Position numbers and translations under genes: made by a program
Part shown: piece after piece, positions 33,243 to 44,071 of the stretch
Layout: each line of letters begins with the position of its first letter
Numbering within the stretch: position 1 is the stretch's first letter
Assembly (NCBI RefSeq): GCF_910592395.1
Contig: NC_088313.1
Span: forward strand, 6,698,501-6,762,500
Length of the DNA: 64,000 nt
DNA from: Lineus longissimus
Taxonomy: Eukaryota > Nemertea > Pilidiophora > Heteronemertea > Lineidae
Direction: 5' to 3'
The notes under the pieces: model-generated
Told to the model about the DNA's origin: nothing
The model's input: the letters and a program-made list of their open reading frames with translations, nothing else
Database searches by the model: none

Positions 33243-34299
33243 ATGAAGACCATTTGTGTCCTGTTCGTTATGGTGGTGATCTTCTCCTTGGTCCTTGGTA
33301 GGTGTACATACAACGTTCAAAGCTCTGTTCCTACGATTATCATAGGTGCTATTTACGACAAAAAGATCTCACGTCTGCGGGTAAAACGGGTACCGAATCG
33401 CTGGGTTTGAGATAATGTTCTACATCATGACATTAACTTTATGAACGAGTACAGATATTAATCTTTGTTATCTCAAAGCCCATTATCCAACCTATTCTGG
33501 GGAGATCAGGGGTTTCTCAAATAACGCCCCCTAGCCTCCTCGGAGCGAATTCTTCCTCCAATGATCGGTGCAGGCTGATCGAAAGCTTGACCGAAATTGC
33601 GCGCCAACTTTCTCTACCGGGAGGCGAGAGACAGCGCTTTTGGGCGGGTTATAGGTTTGATTAATTATTTGGTATGCGATTGAGACAACGCATGCGACAG
33701 TGCATTTGCTATTTCACACGGCTTTTTCAGCTGACACTGTACTCAAACAGTACAAAAATTGTGTGCGTGGTGAAATTCATGGGACCAAGTCTAAATGTAT
33801 TTGGTGACGCGATTCAGCTCCCATGGATTTCAAAACTTATCCGATGTTTTGCATTGCTTTGGTGCAGTGCAGTCCGGCGTAAAATGACAAAGCAGTGTAT
33901 GCCCTGTCCCAATCGCATTCACTCTACCCCAAACTTACTACCCTTAAACACCTGAATTATCATACCCCGTTTATCCGTTTGTTGCAGGAGATAAAGTCGA
34001 GGAAGGATTCAAGAAAGAACCCATTCCCCTCGTACGACGTCATCGTGAAATATTTCCCGATCTCGAGCCGGTCTTTATGAACCAAAACGCTGTATATCGG
34101 CCGCTATTTCGGGATCGGGAACTCGGGAAATGGCGGACTAATCAGTTTTCGGTACGGAATAGCAAAACCTCACTATTGACGCCCTTTTATCCCGTTTTCT
34201 TCCAGGACTGATGATTGCATTCCTGTCGGTAACTTTTGTACCAAGACCTGGACTTGCTGTGGCAATGCAGTGTGCACCTGGGAATTTAAATGTGAATAA
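33243..34299 (+). pseudogene. Knottin-type secreted peptide gene, copy A' (exon 2 truncated)
   Basis: Exon 1 33243-33297 (signal peptide, phase 1, GTAGGT donor), exon 2 from 33988, exon 3 34206-34299 (30 residues, C-x6-C-x5-CC-x4-C-x5-C). As in A, the propeptide exon lacks its final part: no Lys-Arg pair at the expected place and no donor in the phase needed by exon 3. The GTAAGA seen in B beyond the L2 element reads GTACGA here. The exon 1 and exon 3 reading frames are undamaged, so loss of function is recent or the exon structure differs. AATAAA at 34407. Confidence 0.6.
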
Positions 34300-34406
34300 T
34301 GATCAGACGACATACCAGTACGAAGGATGAAAAGACTTGGATAGAACCTTACAGCATCCTTCTCTACCACATTCGTGCTGTTCCGTAATTGCTCCGACCA
34401 AGAATC

Positions 34407-34412
34407 AATAAA
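34407..34412 (+). terminator. Polyadenylation signal of the A' peptide gene
   Basis: AATAAA 107 bases past the exon 3 stop codon. Confidence 0.6.
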
Positions 34413-35755
34413 GATTAGTCTTTTTTGCTTCTTGCTATACCAAATAAAGAATAAGTTGCAACAAATAAGACTTGTCCTTTATCCAATGACCAGAGACCAT
34501 CATCCTTTGATTCAGTGTTTTCTTTCACTCCTATATGTTACACACATATATCGAGAGGCCGAGTATCATCCATACTGTATTATGCTATAATATTTTGTCT
34601 GCTTTGGAGAATGGTGTTACAAATAAATGTCCACATCCTTTAGGGCATCCTGAGCCCCAGGCCAACACTCGGCACCAACGACCGAGGGGATGAGGAAACG
34701 ACTGACACTGGTTTTTCGAGGACCTTTTGGGCCGCTGGGCGAAAACTACTGGCGAAATTTCTTCAAAGTTTGGCCTTGGACCCAAAAGTACTTTTGCCTT
34801 TCAGCAACCAATAATTGGTCTATACCTTGCTTAGTCAGTCATTCTACATCCGTGCAGTGGCCAATCAGCGCTACCCGTGGGGCCTAATGGTACCTCGCTT
34901 GCAAACAATTTTCCCCATCAGCTCCTGCTACCTATGGGATCATTCCAGTATGTCAGGTTATTGGTATATAATTCTATGTCGAGTGATAAACCCTTCATCA
35001 TTGTTTTGTGCCTTTAGCTATTTAATAGGATTTGACTGGGAATACTAGGCTAATAAAAACCATCAAGCTCTTGTTAGTTTTGTTCAAAATTATTATCTAC
35101 AGGATAGAGAAATGTTACTGTCAACTTGATTGTTGAAAGAATGTATTTAAAAACAGTTGTGATCCATGGTTTTTATATGAATAACATACTTCTCTAGTTG
35201 ACATTTAAATTTAAACAGATATTTAGATAATCAGAGTACACTATATTGTATTTTCTTTGTTGTACTACAACGTTTAGGCCAACAATAGATTGATCACTCC
35301 TTAGGGCAAGATTTTCTCTTACAGACTCCCTGGGCAGTCGATTGCGTCAACCTAGTTCGGTCTCCTTATGGTGAGGAACGAGGCCGGTCCACTGCGCCCG
35401 GTGTGTCAACGCAGCAGGTTCACGTAAAATTTGGCGTAATTGTAACTTATACCAAACGTCGATAAAAACCCGCAAGGTTTCCACTGGGAAACAAAAGGGC
35501 AGAAAGCACAAGGCTTCAAATAGATGGTGCTGACGCCAGAATTACTTAAAGGCGATATGCCGTAGCATTACTTAAACGCGATAAGCCGTTACAATCTGAT
35601 TACGTGGCCAACCAGTATATAAACCCGAGGTCACAAACTGAAATAAAGGACGGTGAGGGTTAACGACAAATCACGCAAACACCAACTTTTTAATAGAACA
35701 AACTAAAAGAGGAATAGGCTTCAGAATACACAATGTACCTTGTTTATGCACATTG
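34413..35755. other. A': gene 3' flank and A-specific stretch
   Basis: Mirror of 1738-3077. Contains an AATAAAA near 35053, and in the A-specific part a TATATAAA-like box (about 35615) with AATAAA about 25 bases on. No coding gene recognised. Confidence 0.45.
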
Positions 35756-36830
35756 TATTTATATATGAGTAACAGACCTGCGTCACGTGAGAGATTACCT
35801 AAACTAATATCCCCCAGACAGTCAGGTGACTTCAGGTGACTTGACTATTCTGCCAAACTCCTTTGTTCAAGCCCCCAGTTGACCCGGGACAATTTATTCT
35901 TCGAATTGAAACCGACCTGGTCTGGCCCCTCCTTAGTCCCTATGACGTTCTAACGACAATGGCATGTTGCACCAAAGCTCAGTCGTGACCTGCATTGTGG
36001 AACTCTCTAAACTAACATTGATTTTTGTCTACAGAGTTTAATCCCTACAGTTTGACAATGTGGTTGCTCGGTACTCGCTCTCAAATTACACTCCTTAATG
36101 CGCATGGTATAAATCATTCTTCACGTACGTCTGTTCAAAAGTTTTCCTCTAGACCGATGTGTAACCACTGTTTACGTTGTCACCTGTCGTCTCTTTTACT
36201 TTGGCTTGTATATCATTCGCGTCATTCGACACCATCGTGTGTTTTTTGGAGAAGCTCGCCAACTCTGCCTCCGGTACATCTTCCGCCGTTGCTTTCCATC
36301 GGAGAATCACCGGGAGGATGTCTTTCCCTTTCAACGAATGTTCGGGCTTTAGCTGAGCTGTCACGGGCAGATAATGGCACCAGGCCTTGTCCTGTATTTA
36401 TATATGAGTAACACACGTGCGTCACGTGAGAGATTACCTAAACTAATATCCCCCAGACAGTCAGGTGACTTCAGGTGACTTGAATATTCTGCCAAACTCC
36501 TTTGTTCAAGCCCCCAGCTGACCCGGGACAATTTATTCTTCGAATTGAAACCGACCTGGTTTGGCCCCTCCTTAGCCCCTATGACGTTCTAACGACAATG
36601 GCATGTTGCACCCAAGCTCAGTCGTGACCTGCATTGTGGAACTCTCTAAAATAACATTGATTTTTGTCTACAGAATTCAATCCCTACAGTTTGACAATGT
36701 GGTTGCTCGGTACTCGCTCTCAAATTACACTCCTGAAGTAGTGGTGCCATTAATGCGCATGGTATAAATCATTCTTCACGTACGTATGTTCAAAAGTTTT
36801 CCTCTAGACCTATGTGTAACCACTGCTTAG
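35756..36830. repeat. Tandem duplication in A' (mirror of 666-1737)
   Basis: Same two copies and the same roughly 220-bp centre as in A, in reverse order, with a few substitutions. Confidence 0.75.
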
Positions 36831-37259
36831 GAGTGTAATTTCATACTTACATGGGCCCCCTTTCAGAGTAGAGAGATCAGATAAATTTTACATAGTTTCC
36901 CGCTCATGCATGTAGCTTCCATAACCTGAACTTTACCATAACAATGCAGAACACTGTACATGCAACCAGGAACTAATCATTACTGATGTTGGTACTAAAA
37001 CTTACTTCTTAACTTTACTTAGTTATGCTACTTTTACCATACAATGACTCCCTGTCATGAAAGTCTTTATCAATTATTTCTCTACGTGCTATACTTAGTA
37101 TCAAGTATAATTACTCAAACACTCATGAAGTTCCGTTTCATGAGTAAATCTTGATGCATAGTAGCCCTTCGCTAAGCTATATCTCACTGCCATGGTGTTC
37201 TTCTATCATGACCAACTCTCAATGCGCAGCCGTCCTACGATATGCTTATTTGTTTTCCT
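36831..37259. other. Unassigned A'-specific sequence
   Basis: Mirror of 237-665; nothing recognisable. Confidence 0.55.
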
Positions 37260-37309
37260 TTCTATCTTTTTTTATTCATTTTCCTTTTTCCTTTTCCTTT
37301 TTCTTTTTC

Positions 37310-37341
<32 letters not shown>

Positions 37342-37400
37342 CTTAATTTTTCTTTTCTTTTCTTTTCTTTTCTTACTTTTCCTTTTCTTTTTCTTTTCGT
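37260..37400. repeat. Polypyrimidine (TTTTC)n-like tract
   Basis: About 140 bases of T and C only, with one AA interruption; mirror of the polypurine tract at 100-236. Confidence 0.85.
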
Positions 37401-37517
37401 CACGAAGACCCTTTTGTCGTGACGGTCATAGCAGTCTCTTCGCTCTGAAATATTATCTCTCTCTCTCTGTCAGAAGTTCCTTTATCGTGACAGTCATAGC
37501 AGTCTCTTCGCTCTGAA

Positions 37518-37551
<34 letters not shown>
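37401..37551. repeat. Hairpin units and (CT)n at the A'-L1-2 junction
   Basis: Two hairpin units and a (CT)15-like run ending exactly at the first base of L1-2. The first unit has an 8-bp stem variant CGTCACGA/TCGTGACG. Confidence 0.85.
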
Positions 37552-37554
<3 letters not shown>

Positions 37555-37737
37555 GGGGGAGGTCACGTTTCATGTCGGTCTCCGATACTTTCACAGTTTT
37601 CGCTTATTTAGGTTTCACGTTTCTTTTCGCTTTTTGGTTCTTTGTTTTCGTTAATATTCAGGCTAGCTTCTGGCTGGTAAGTTTTGGTCACTTTTTGTGG
37701 CCTTTGTGGGCTTTTGGGAACTTTGGTTTTCAAAATC

Positions 37738-39459
37738 ATGCAGGATTCTCAGGTTCCTGGGCCTAGCAAGGCATACACTACACCATGCAATAGGCCTACA
37801 CATACGTCAGGCACTGGTAGTGCAGACGGGCCTAGATCACCAATCAATAGCAGCAAATCATTTGCAGAGGTATTGGATAATCCAATGAGTCAATTGATAA
37901 AAGAGGACCTTTTCTGGGGTATGAGCCGAGAACACGGAATACAATGCAGGTTTATTGATGACGCTACCTTGGACGATTACTTGCTCCCAATAGCTAAAAT
38001 TGTCGGAGCAGAGAATATTGTCGCTGCTTCTAAATGTGAGAGAAAAGCGAAGGTTTTCTTCACGTCTATGACTTTTGCGAATATTGTTATTGCTCATGGG
38101 TTGACTGTGAATGGACACTTCTTAGACGTTCATCCGGTTGGAAAGCCGACTACCAACCTCATTATTTCCGGGGTACCACCCTTTCTGCCCAACGATGCCA
38201 TAATAATGCAGCTTCGTCAATTCGGAACAGTAACCAATAACATCCGTTACATCCCTCTTGGTACCAGGCAAAAGGGCCTAAGTCACATCAAGTCTTTTCG
38301 TAGACAAACTAGGATAAGTCTCGATCCCGGGGCAGAGCTGCCGTATACTCTGATGGTTCCGTCTGGTCCTGACCTGGTCAAGGTCTACTTGTCAACAGAT
38401 AACAATCTACGGTGCGATATGTGTAAGAAAATCGGCCATCCTACGCGTCGTTGTCGTTCAACAGCAAATTCAACTACTGTGGCTCCTCCTGTCGCAGGAA
38501 AAGCACAAGCCGCTTTGTTGGCTTCGACAAATGATCCAAAAACAAGCACCCCAGCCATTTCCACTGTCGCAGGACCTGCAGCGCAGGAGTCCGTTGGAGA
38601 CTATGTTTCAAAATCAATCAGGAGTGTTGTTGTGGACCCAAAGGCCAGCACTGACCGTCAAAATCTAGATTCCTCTCAAGATGACACTCAACCACGCCTA
38701 GGTTTGAATACGGATTCTCTGCAAGATCCTATGGAAACCTCTCAAATAGACAGTTTCAACCCTCTTGTTGGCAATGCACAGCCCCATCAACCAGTTGACA
38801 CGCCCTCAGTCGATACTCTTGTGGATACGGGCTTGCCGTTCACTCTCGATGGCTTGAACTTCTCTCTAACGGCCCCTTACGTATCTGGAAATGCTGCTGA
38901 GAGTGATTCAGTTCCGACAAAGAACGACAGTCATCAAGCGTGCCTTCCATCCAAGCCAGCAACTAGAAAGTCGCGTGCTAGGTCTTTGTCGCCTACCCCA
39001 TCAACGTCACCGCACAATAGTGACTCGGCCTCGCGCAAGGTCCCACGTATTGAAAAAACTATATCTGCAACAAACGCACAACCTCCTGATGAACCCATTG
39101 CGGAGCTTGGGAATGATGATGCGGAGGATGGATCAGCTATGGATCTGGATCGCTCCTTTGACACAATGTCCCAGATATCCGTCTCATTCGACAACATGTC
39201 TCAAGCTTCAGATGTACAGTCTGACCCATTTGCCATCATAAAAGCAAACGAATCAGGAGATCTCTTCTCGAACAGGAGGGTCATCGAGTTTCTAAAATAC
39301 GTTAAAGGTTCTCCAAAGCCCCTGCTAAAGGCTAAAGAGTTTACTAATGATGTCGGGAAGCTGCAGAGAAGTCTTCGCAACTACAGAAGTACAAACAAAC
39401 TTTCGTTGGGGGACCAAAGGAAGATAACAAGACTTGTCGACCATCTGAATAAATCCTAA
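37738..39459 (+). CDS. Tx1-like retrotransposon ORF1 protein (copy 2)
   Basis: 573 residues, intact, with the same CCHC knuckle. Differs from copy 1 at a handful of sites (for example Thr to Ile before AHGLT, and Lys to Thr just after the knuckle). Confidence 0.88.
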   Translation: MQDSQVPGPSKAYTTPCNRPTHTSGTGSADGPRSPINSSKSFAEVLDNPMSQLIKEDLFWGMSREHGIQCRFIDDATLDDYLLPIAKIVGAENIVAASKCERKAKVFFTSMTFANIVIAHGLTVNGHFLDVHPVGKPTTNLIISGVPPFLPNDAIIMQLRQFGTVTNNIRYIPLGTRQKGLSHIKSFRRQTRISLDPGAELPYTLMVPSGPDLVKVYLSTDNNLRCDMCKKIGHPTRRCRSTANSTTVAPPVAGKAQAALLASTNDPKTSTPAISTVAGPAAQESVGDYVSKSIRSVVVDPKASTDRQNLDSSQDDTQPRLGLNTDSLQDPMETSQIDSFNPLVGNAQPHQPVDTPSVDTLVDTGLPFTLDGLNFSLTAPYVSGNAAESDSVPTKNDSHQACLPSKPATRKSRARSLSPTPSTSPHNSDSASRKVPRIEKTISATNAQPPDEPIAELGNDDAEDGSAMDLDRSFDTMSQISVSFDNMSQASDVQSDPFAIIKANESGDLFSNRRVIEFLKYVKGSPKPLLKAKEFTNDVGKLQRSLRNYRSTNKLSLGDQRKITRLVDHLNKS

Positions 39460-39485
39460 CTTTCTATCTACCTACGTATCTTCCA

Positions 39486-42400
39486 ATGGCTTGTTTGGTT
39501 GTTGTCTTGATTATGTCTCTGTCCGTTATTTCGGCTAATGTTAATGGTTGCCACGATTCATTAAAACGTGCAGAAACCCTTAGCTTCTTAAAATTGCTCA
39601 AATCGGATGTTTACTTCTTACAAGAAACGCACGCTTCCTCAGCAGATGAGGCATTTTGGAACGTTGCTTGGGGTGGCACTATTCATTTTTCTCACGGAAC
39701 CATAAATGCTAGAGGAGTAGCCATTCTCTTCTCTTCCAGGATGCTAGGGTATGATGTTTCGGTCAATTATCCCGTAGCTAGTAGGTGCATTCATATCCAC
39801 GGTACCTTCAAAGGACACGGTCTCAACTTCCTAAATGTTTACGCGCCCAACAATGGGGCTGATCGTATAGCGTTTTATAAAACAATTGGTACATACCTCG
39901 CTTCCATAGACAACGATGATCCTTTCATTGTGGGTGGTGATTATAACTGTACCCTTACGCCTAGTTTTGACCGACTGAGCGGCAAGGAAACCAACGTTGC
40001 TTCGAGTCATGCTTTGAGAGACGTCATCGATAAGCATGAGCTAATTGACATTTGGCGTTCAAAAAATCCAGATAAGATTGAATTCACATGGTCCTGTCGC
40101 ACGAACCTAAGGAATTCCGCAGCGAGGCTTGATCGTTTCTATGTTTCAGACTACATTGCAAATCACGTTTCTCAAGTGGAGACCCTGAAAGCTTTCAGGT
40201 CTGATCACTCACCGGTAAAACTTCTTATCCAGTTACCAAACAAAACGTCAATTCCTTCACCACACTGGTGTCTGAACACTGATATCCTCTCTGAGACTGC
40301 ATATGGCAGGGAAGTTCGTGATTTTTGGACATCTTGGCAAGCCTGCAAAACCCAGTATGACTCTCTCTCTCTTTGGTGGGAAATTGGAAAGAATCGGCTC
40401 AGGTTGATCTCTAAGCAACATTCCATAAGGAAGAACAGAATAGCCGCTGCTGAGGAGAACAAACTAAATCAAGGGATTCATAGGTTGGACTTGCTTCCCA
40501 AGCCACTTGACTTGGCCGATACAGCTGAGCTTGAGGAGAAAAAGCAGCTACTTCAGACTTTGAAGGAAAGGAAAATTCGCGGAGCATGTGTCCGGTCACG
40601 TTTCCAGTTCTTGCATCATTTTAACGCGTCAACGTCTTATTTCTTTAGCTTTGAAAAGAAGAAGGGCATAAACAGGACAATTTCTAACCTGAGGAAGGAA
40701 TCTGGAGAAGTGGTCACTGACCCCAACGACATACGGGATATGGCAAAAGATTTCTACTCCAATCTCTTCGCAAAGGAGCCAACTGATTCCGATGCTCAGG
40801 ATCATTTGCTTCGTGATCTACCAACACTATCCGAAGACCTCAGGAACTCTTGTGATAGTCCCTTAACGCTCGATGATCTCACGGAAGCTTTGTCAACCAG
40901 CTCGAGTAATAAATCCCCAGGTATAGACGGTCTACCTTTTGAGTTTTATAAAACGTTTTGGAGCATACTAGGTCCTGACTTACTAGATGTTTTCACCTAT
41001 GCTGTCGCAAAAAGCGAGCTACCTATATCGTGTAGACGCTCAGTTGTTACACTTTTGCCTAAGAAAGGGGACCTCAGTTGCCTAAAAAATTGGCGTCCTG
41101 TATCACTTCTGTGTTGTGATTATAAACTCTTCACAAAGGCCTTATCAAACCGTTTAAAACACTGCCTACCGGAGGTCATTCACCCTGACCAGTCGTATAC
41201 GGTTCCAAATAGGTCAATTCTCAATAACATATCGCTTCTACGAGATACGCTTTTCTACTACAACAAGAACAACCTAGATCTTGCAGTTGTTTCCATTGAC
41301 CAGGAAAAAGCGTTTGATCGGATTGATCATGATTGGCTCTTTGTGTCCTCCGGACTCTTGGTTTCGGAGAGTTCTACATATCCTGTATCAAACTTCTATA
41401 CGTTGATGCTGAGTGTATTTTGAAAATCAATCGATCTCTTGGTGCTCCTTTTGGATTCACTCGTGGAATTCGACAAGGTTGTCCATTGTCGGGGTCGCTC
41501 TATGCTATTGCAATTGAGCCTCTTCTCAATAACATTCGGATGAATCCTGATATACAAGGGTTGTCTTTTCCAGATACGGATTTACCACCTACTAAACAGA
41601 GTGCGTATGCTGATGACTTAAATGTCTTTATTACATCCAATCCAGGGTTCGTGGCTTTAAAAAACTGTATCAGCACTTATGAGAGGGCCAGTTCGTCCAA
41701 GGTCAACTATACAAAATCCACAGGTCTATGGTCCGGTGCGTGGTGGAATAGACCTGATCGACCACTCAGGTTGTTGTGGAACAACAAGGGCGTGAGAAGT
41801 CTCGGAATCTTTCTTGGCAACGAAACGTTGTTTGAAAAACAAAACTGGGATAACACCATGGAGAAGCTCAAGGTGAAATTTGGGGCATGGACGCCTGTCC
41901 TTAACTGCTTGTCTGAAAGAGGCAAGGTGTTGCTTATTAACAGTCTTGTTCTGTCGACACTTGTATACAAGCTTCAAGTCATTACACCCCCGGCTACATT
42001 GGTGGCTGATGTTCAGCGACTCATGCTAGATTTTTTCTGGACCAACAACAAACACTGGATACCTTCGGAAATTTTGTCTTTACCAGTTTACGATGGTGGC
42101 CTTGCGCTTGGCAATGTCAAATGCAAAATCAGAGCTTTCCGACTACGGTTCCTCAGAGACGTCCTTTACGGGGAAAGGGGTCATCCCTGCTACGCTGTTG
42201 CTCTCTACTACCTCAAGAGTCTTCTAGGCCTCAACTATACCCAGGAATTTCTAGTTGCTCGTTTTCCAAACGAGATCATCCGCACTCTCCCAAGGTTCTA
42301 TTCGGAGTCAATTCGTACCATCTCCCAGATCTCCATAATTCGTGAACCTGACACTCTAACCCTCGAACAAATTATCTCCGAACCAGTCTTCTTTAACCCG

Positions 42401-43386
42401 GATATTCTCCCTAACTTCTCTCCAGTAAACTCGCTCTTAGCCAAGGCTGGTGTTACTTTACTTAGACATCTTCTCCAGTCGGATCTGTCCTTCAGGAATA
42501 TTGATGAAATTCATCGAGCTGTACCTGACAACTCCAAACGACTCCTTTCAAAGGAGCTAAAGGCCCTAGTTGAGTCCCTTCCTAGGAAATGGGTGGATTT
42601 TCTCGCATCTCCAACTTCAAATGTTAGCTCCTTTGATAAGCCTCAGCTGAGGGATGTTCTGGTTGCAGTTCCAAGGATTCATGAGAAGGGTGATGATGTC
42701 TCCCTAAACGGGGACAACCTCCCTTCGCCTCCATAACAGTCAAGCAGGCATATAATGTCCTCTGTCTGAATGCCTATCAGGAGAAGTATTTCAGAAGGCC
42801 TGGTCACAGGTGGGATGATTTTTTGGCCGGGTCTGATGTTGCTCCCATCTTCACCTCTACGTTTTCAAAGCCTATCAAGGACGACCACGCGTTTATTCAT
42901 TTTAGACTTCTACATGGTGCAATGCCCACTGGTTTGTTCAGATATAACGCAGGTTTTGTAAACAACCCCCATTGTCTGTTTTGTGGGAGTCACGACGACC
43001 TACTACATTCCTTTGTACAATGTCATCATCTTACCCCTCTAGCTCAATGCGTAGCAAGCTTAGTGCTGAAAGTCAACAACGAATACTCTTTCTCGATAAA
43101 GGACTATATATCTTTATTACCCCTCACCTCTCTCGCAAACAGGTACATCAATTACATTTTTGTCACCGCCCAAGCAGCAGCCTACAAGGCACTTTTGCAT
43201 AAAATCTTTGGTGAAGGAGCCACCGATCCGCTAGAGATATTTAGATCATTTTTAAAATACCGTATCAACATAGACTACCTCTATTACAAACTAGAGGATG
43301 AAATCATGGTATTTGACAATATGTGGTGCAGGAATGGCGCTTTTTGCACCATCAATGATGCAGAAGAATTGATCTGGAACTTCTAA
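39486..43386 (+). pseudogene. Tx1-like retrotransposon ORF2 (copy 2), two frameshifts
   Basis: Same domain order as copy 1. Open from 39486 to 41423, covering endonuclease and the first reverse transcriptase blocks. A C missing near 41341 shifts the frame just after the FDRIDHDW motif, before YADD. A second missing C near 42722 shifts it again before the C-terminal finger (frame 42823-43386). There is also an Arg to Pro change near 41213 in the reverse transcriptase. No functional enzyme expected. Confidence 0.9.
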
Positions 43387-43877
43387 TTTTTCACATCTGG
43401 GTTTTACAATCTACCATTTTAGATTTTATCACTTTTGTTTCAGAAAATTCCCTCTAACACTTAATTACGTAACGTCTTTTTTTTAGCAGACAATGTCTTT
43501 TTCTAACCGCTTTTAATAGACTTTTCAATATCTAGACCTCAAAATCAATATCAACAAAAGCCAACCAATTGTTATTCACTCCATGCAAAACCACTCCCTG
43601 GAGAGGTGCCGCAGCCTAAATGTACGTACCTTGCATTATATTAGTTCAGGAGTGCTTGGATAGGGCTGTATTTATCAGTAGAGGTCATAAAGTCATTATC
43701 TAATTGTCTAACTATGTATATGAAATGTACCAACTTCTCGTTTGGTTAACAAAATCTTTGCTTTTTTTTACCTAACAACTTTCTTTAACCCTCCTAACTA
43801 ACCCAAACAGAAATGAGGAGAATGTACTGACTGCACAAGACAGTCCAAATAGTACTACATACTGATCTGTTAATATC

Positions 43878-43884
43878 CTCTCTC
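43878..43884. repeat. CT linker between L1-2 and L1-3
   Basis: CTCTCTC is all that separates the two head-to-tail elements. It is the target repeat itself. Confidence 0.85.
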
Positions 43885-44071
43885 GTAGGGGGAGGTCACG
43901 TTTCATGTCGGTCTCCGATACTTTCACAGTTTTCGCTTATTAAGGTTTCACGTTTCTTTTCGCTTTTTGGTTCTTTGTTTTCGTTAATATTCAGGCTAGC
44001 TTCTGGCTGGTAAGTTTTGGTCACTTTTTGTGGCCTTTGTGGGCTTTTGGGGAACTTTGGTTTTCAAAATC

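Larger units (their letters stand above)
29735..37497. repeat. Module A': outer right arm of the giant palindrome
   Basis: Reverse complement of 1-7860. It lacks about 101 bases between the two direct repeats of A (6676-6776) and about 15 bases near 30507. The GAAAA run (29776-29838) is longer than its counterpart at 7785-7806. Carries the truncated peptide gene on the plus strand. Confidence 0.92.
37552..43877 (+). mobile_element. Tx1-like non-LTR retrotransposon, copy 2 (L1-2)
   Basis: Full-length, same ends as copy 1 (GTAGGGGGAGG ... TTAATATC), inserted in the (CT)n at the end of A'. Its 3' end abuts copy 3 with only seven bases (CTCTCTC) between. It retains the G missing from copies 1 and 3 but carries two other one-base deletions in ORF2. 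Confidence 0.92.

Noticed and set aside
1-37497. Palindrome as a fold-back sequencing artefact
   Set aside because: The arms differ by a 6.3-kb insertion, a 101-bp deletion and scattered changes, which a fold-back read would not show. Assembly error is still possible and is listed as a check.
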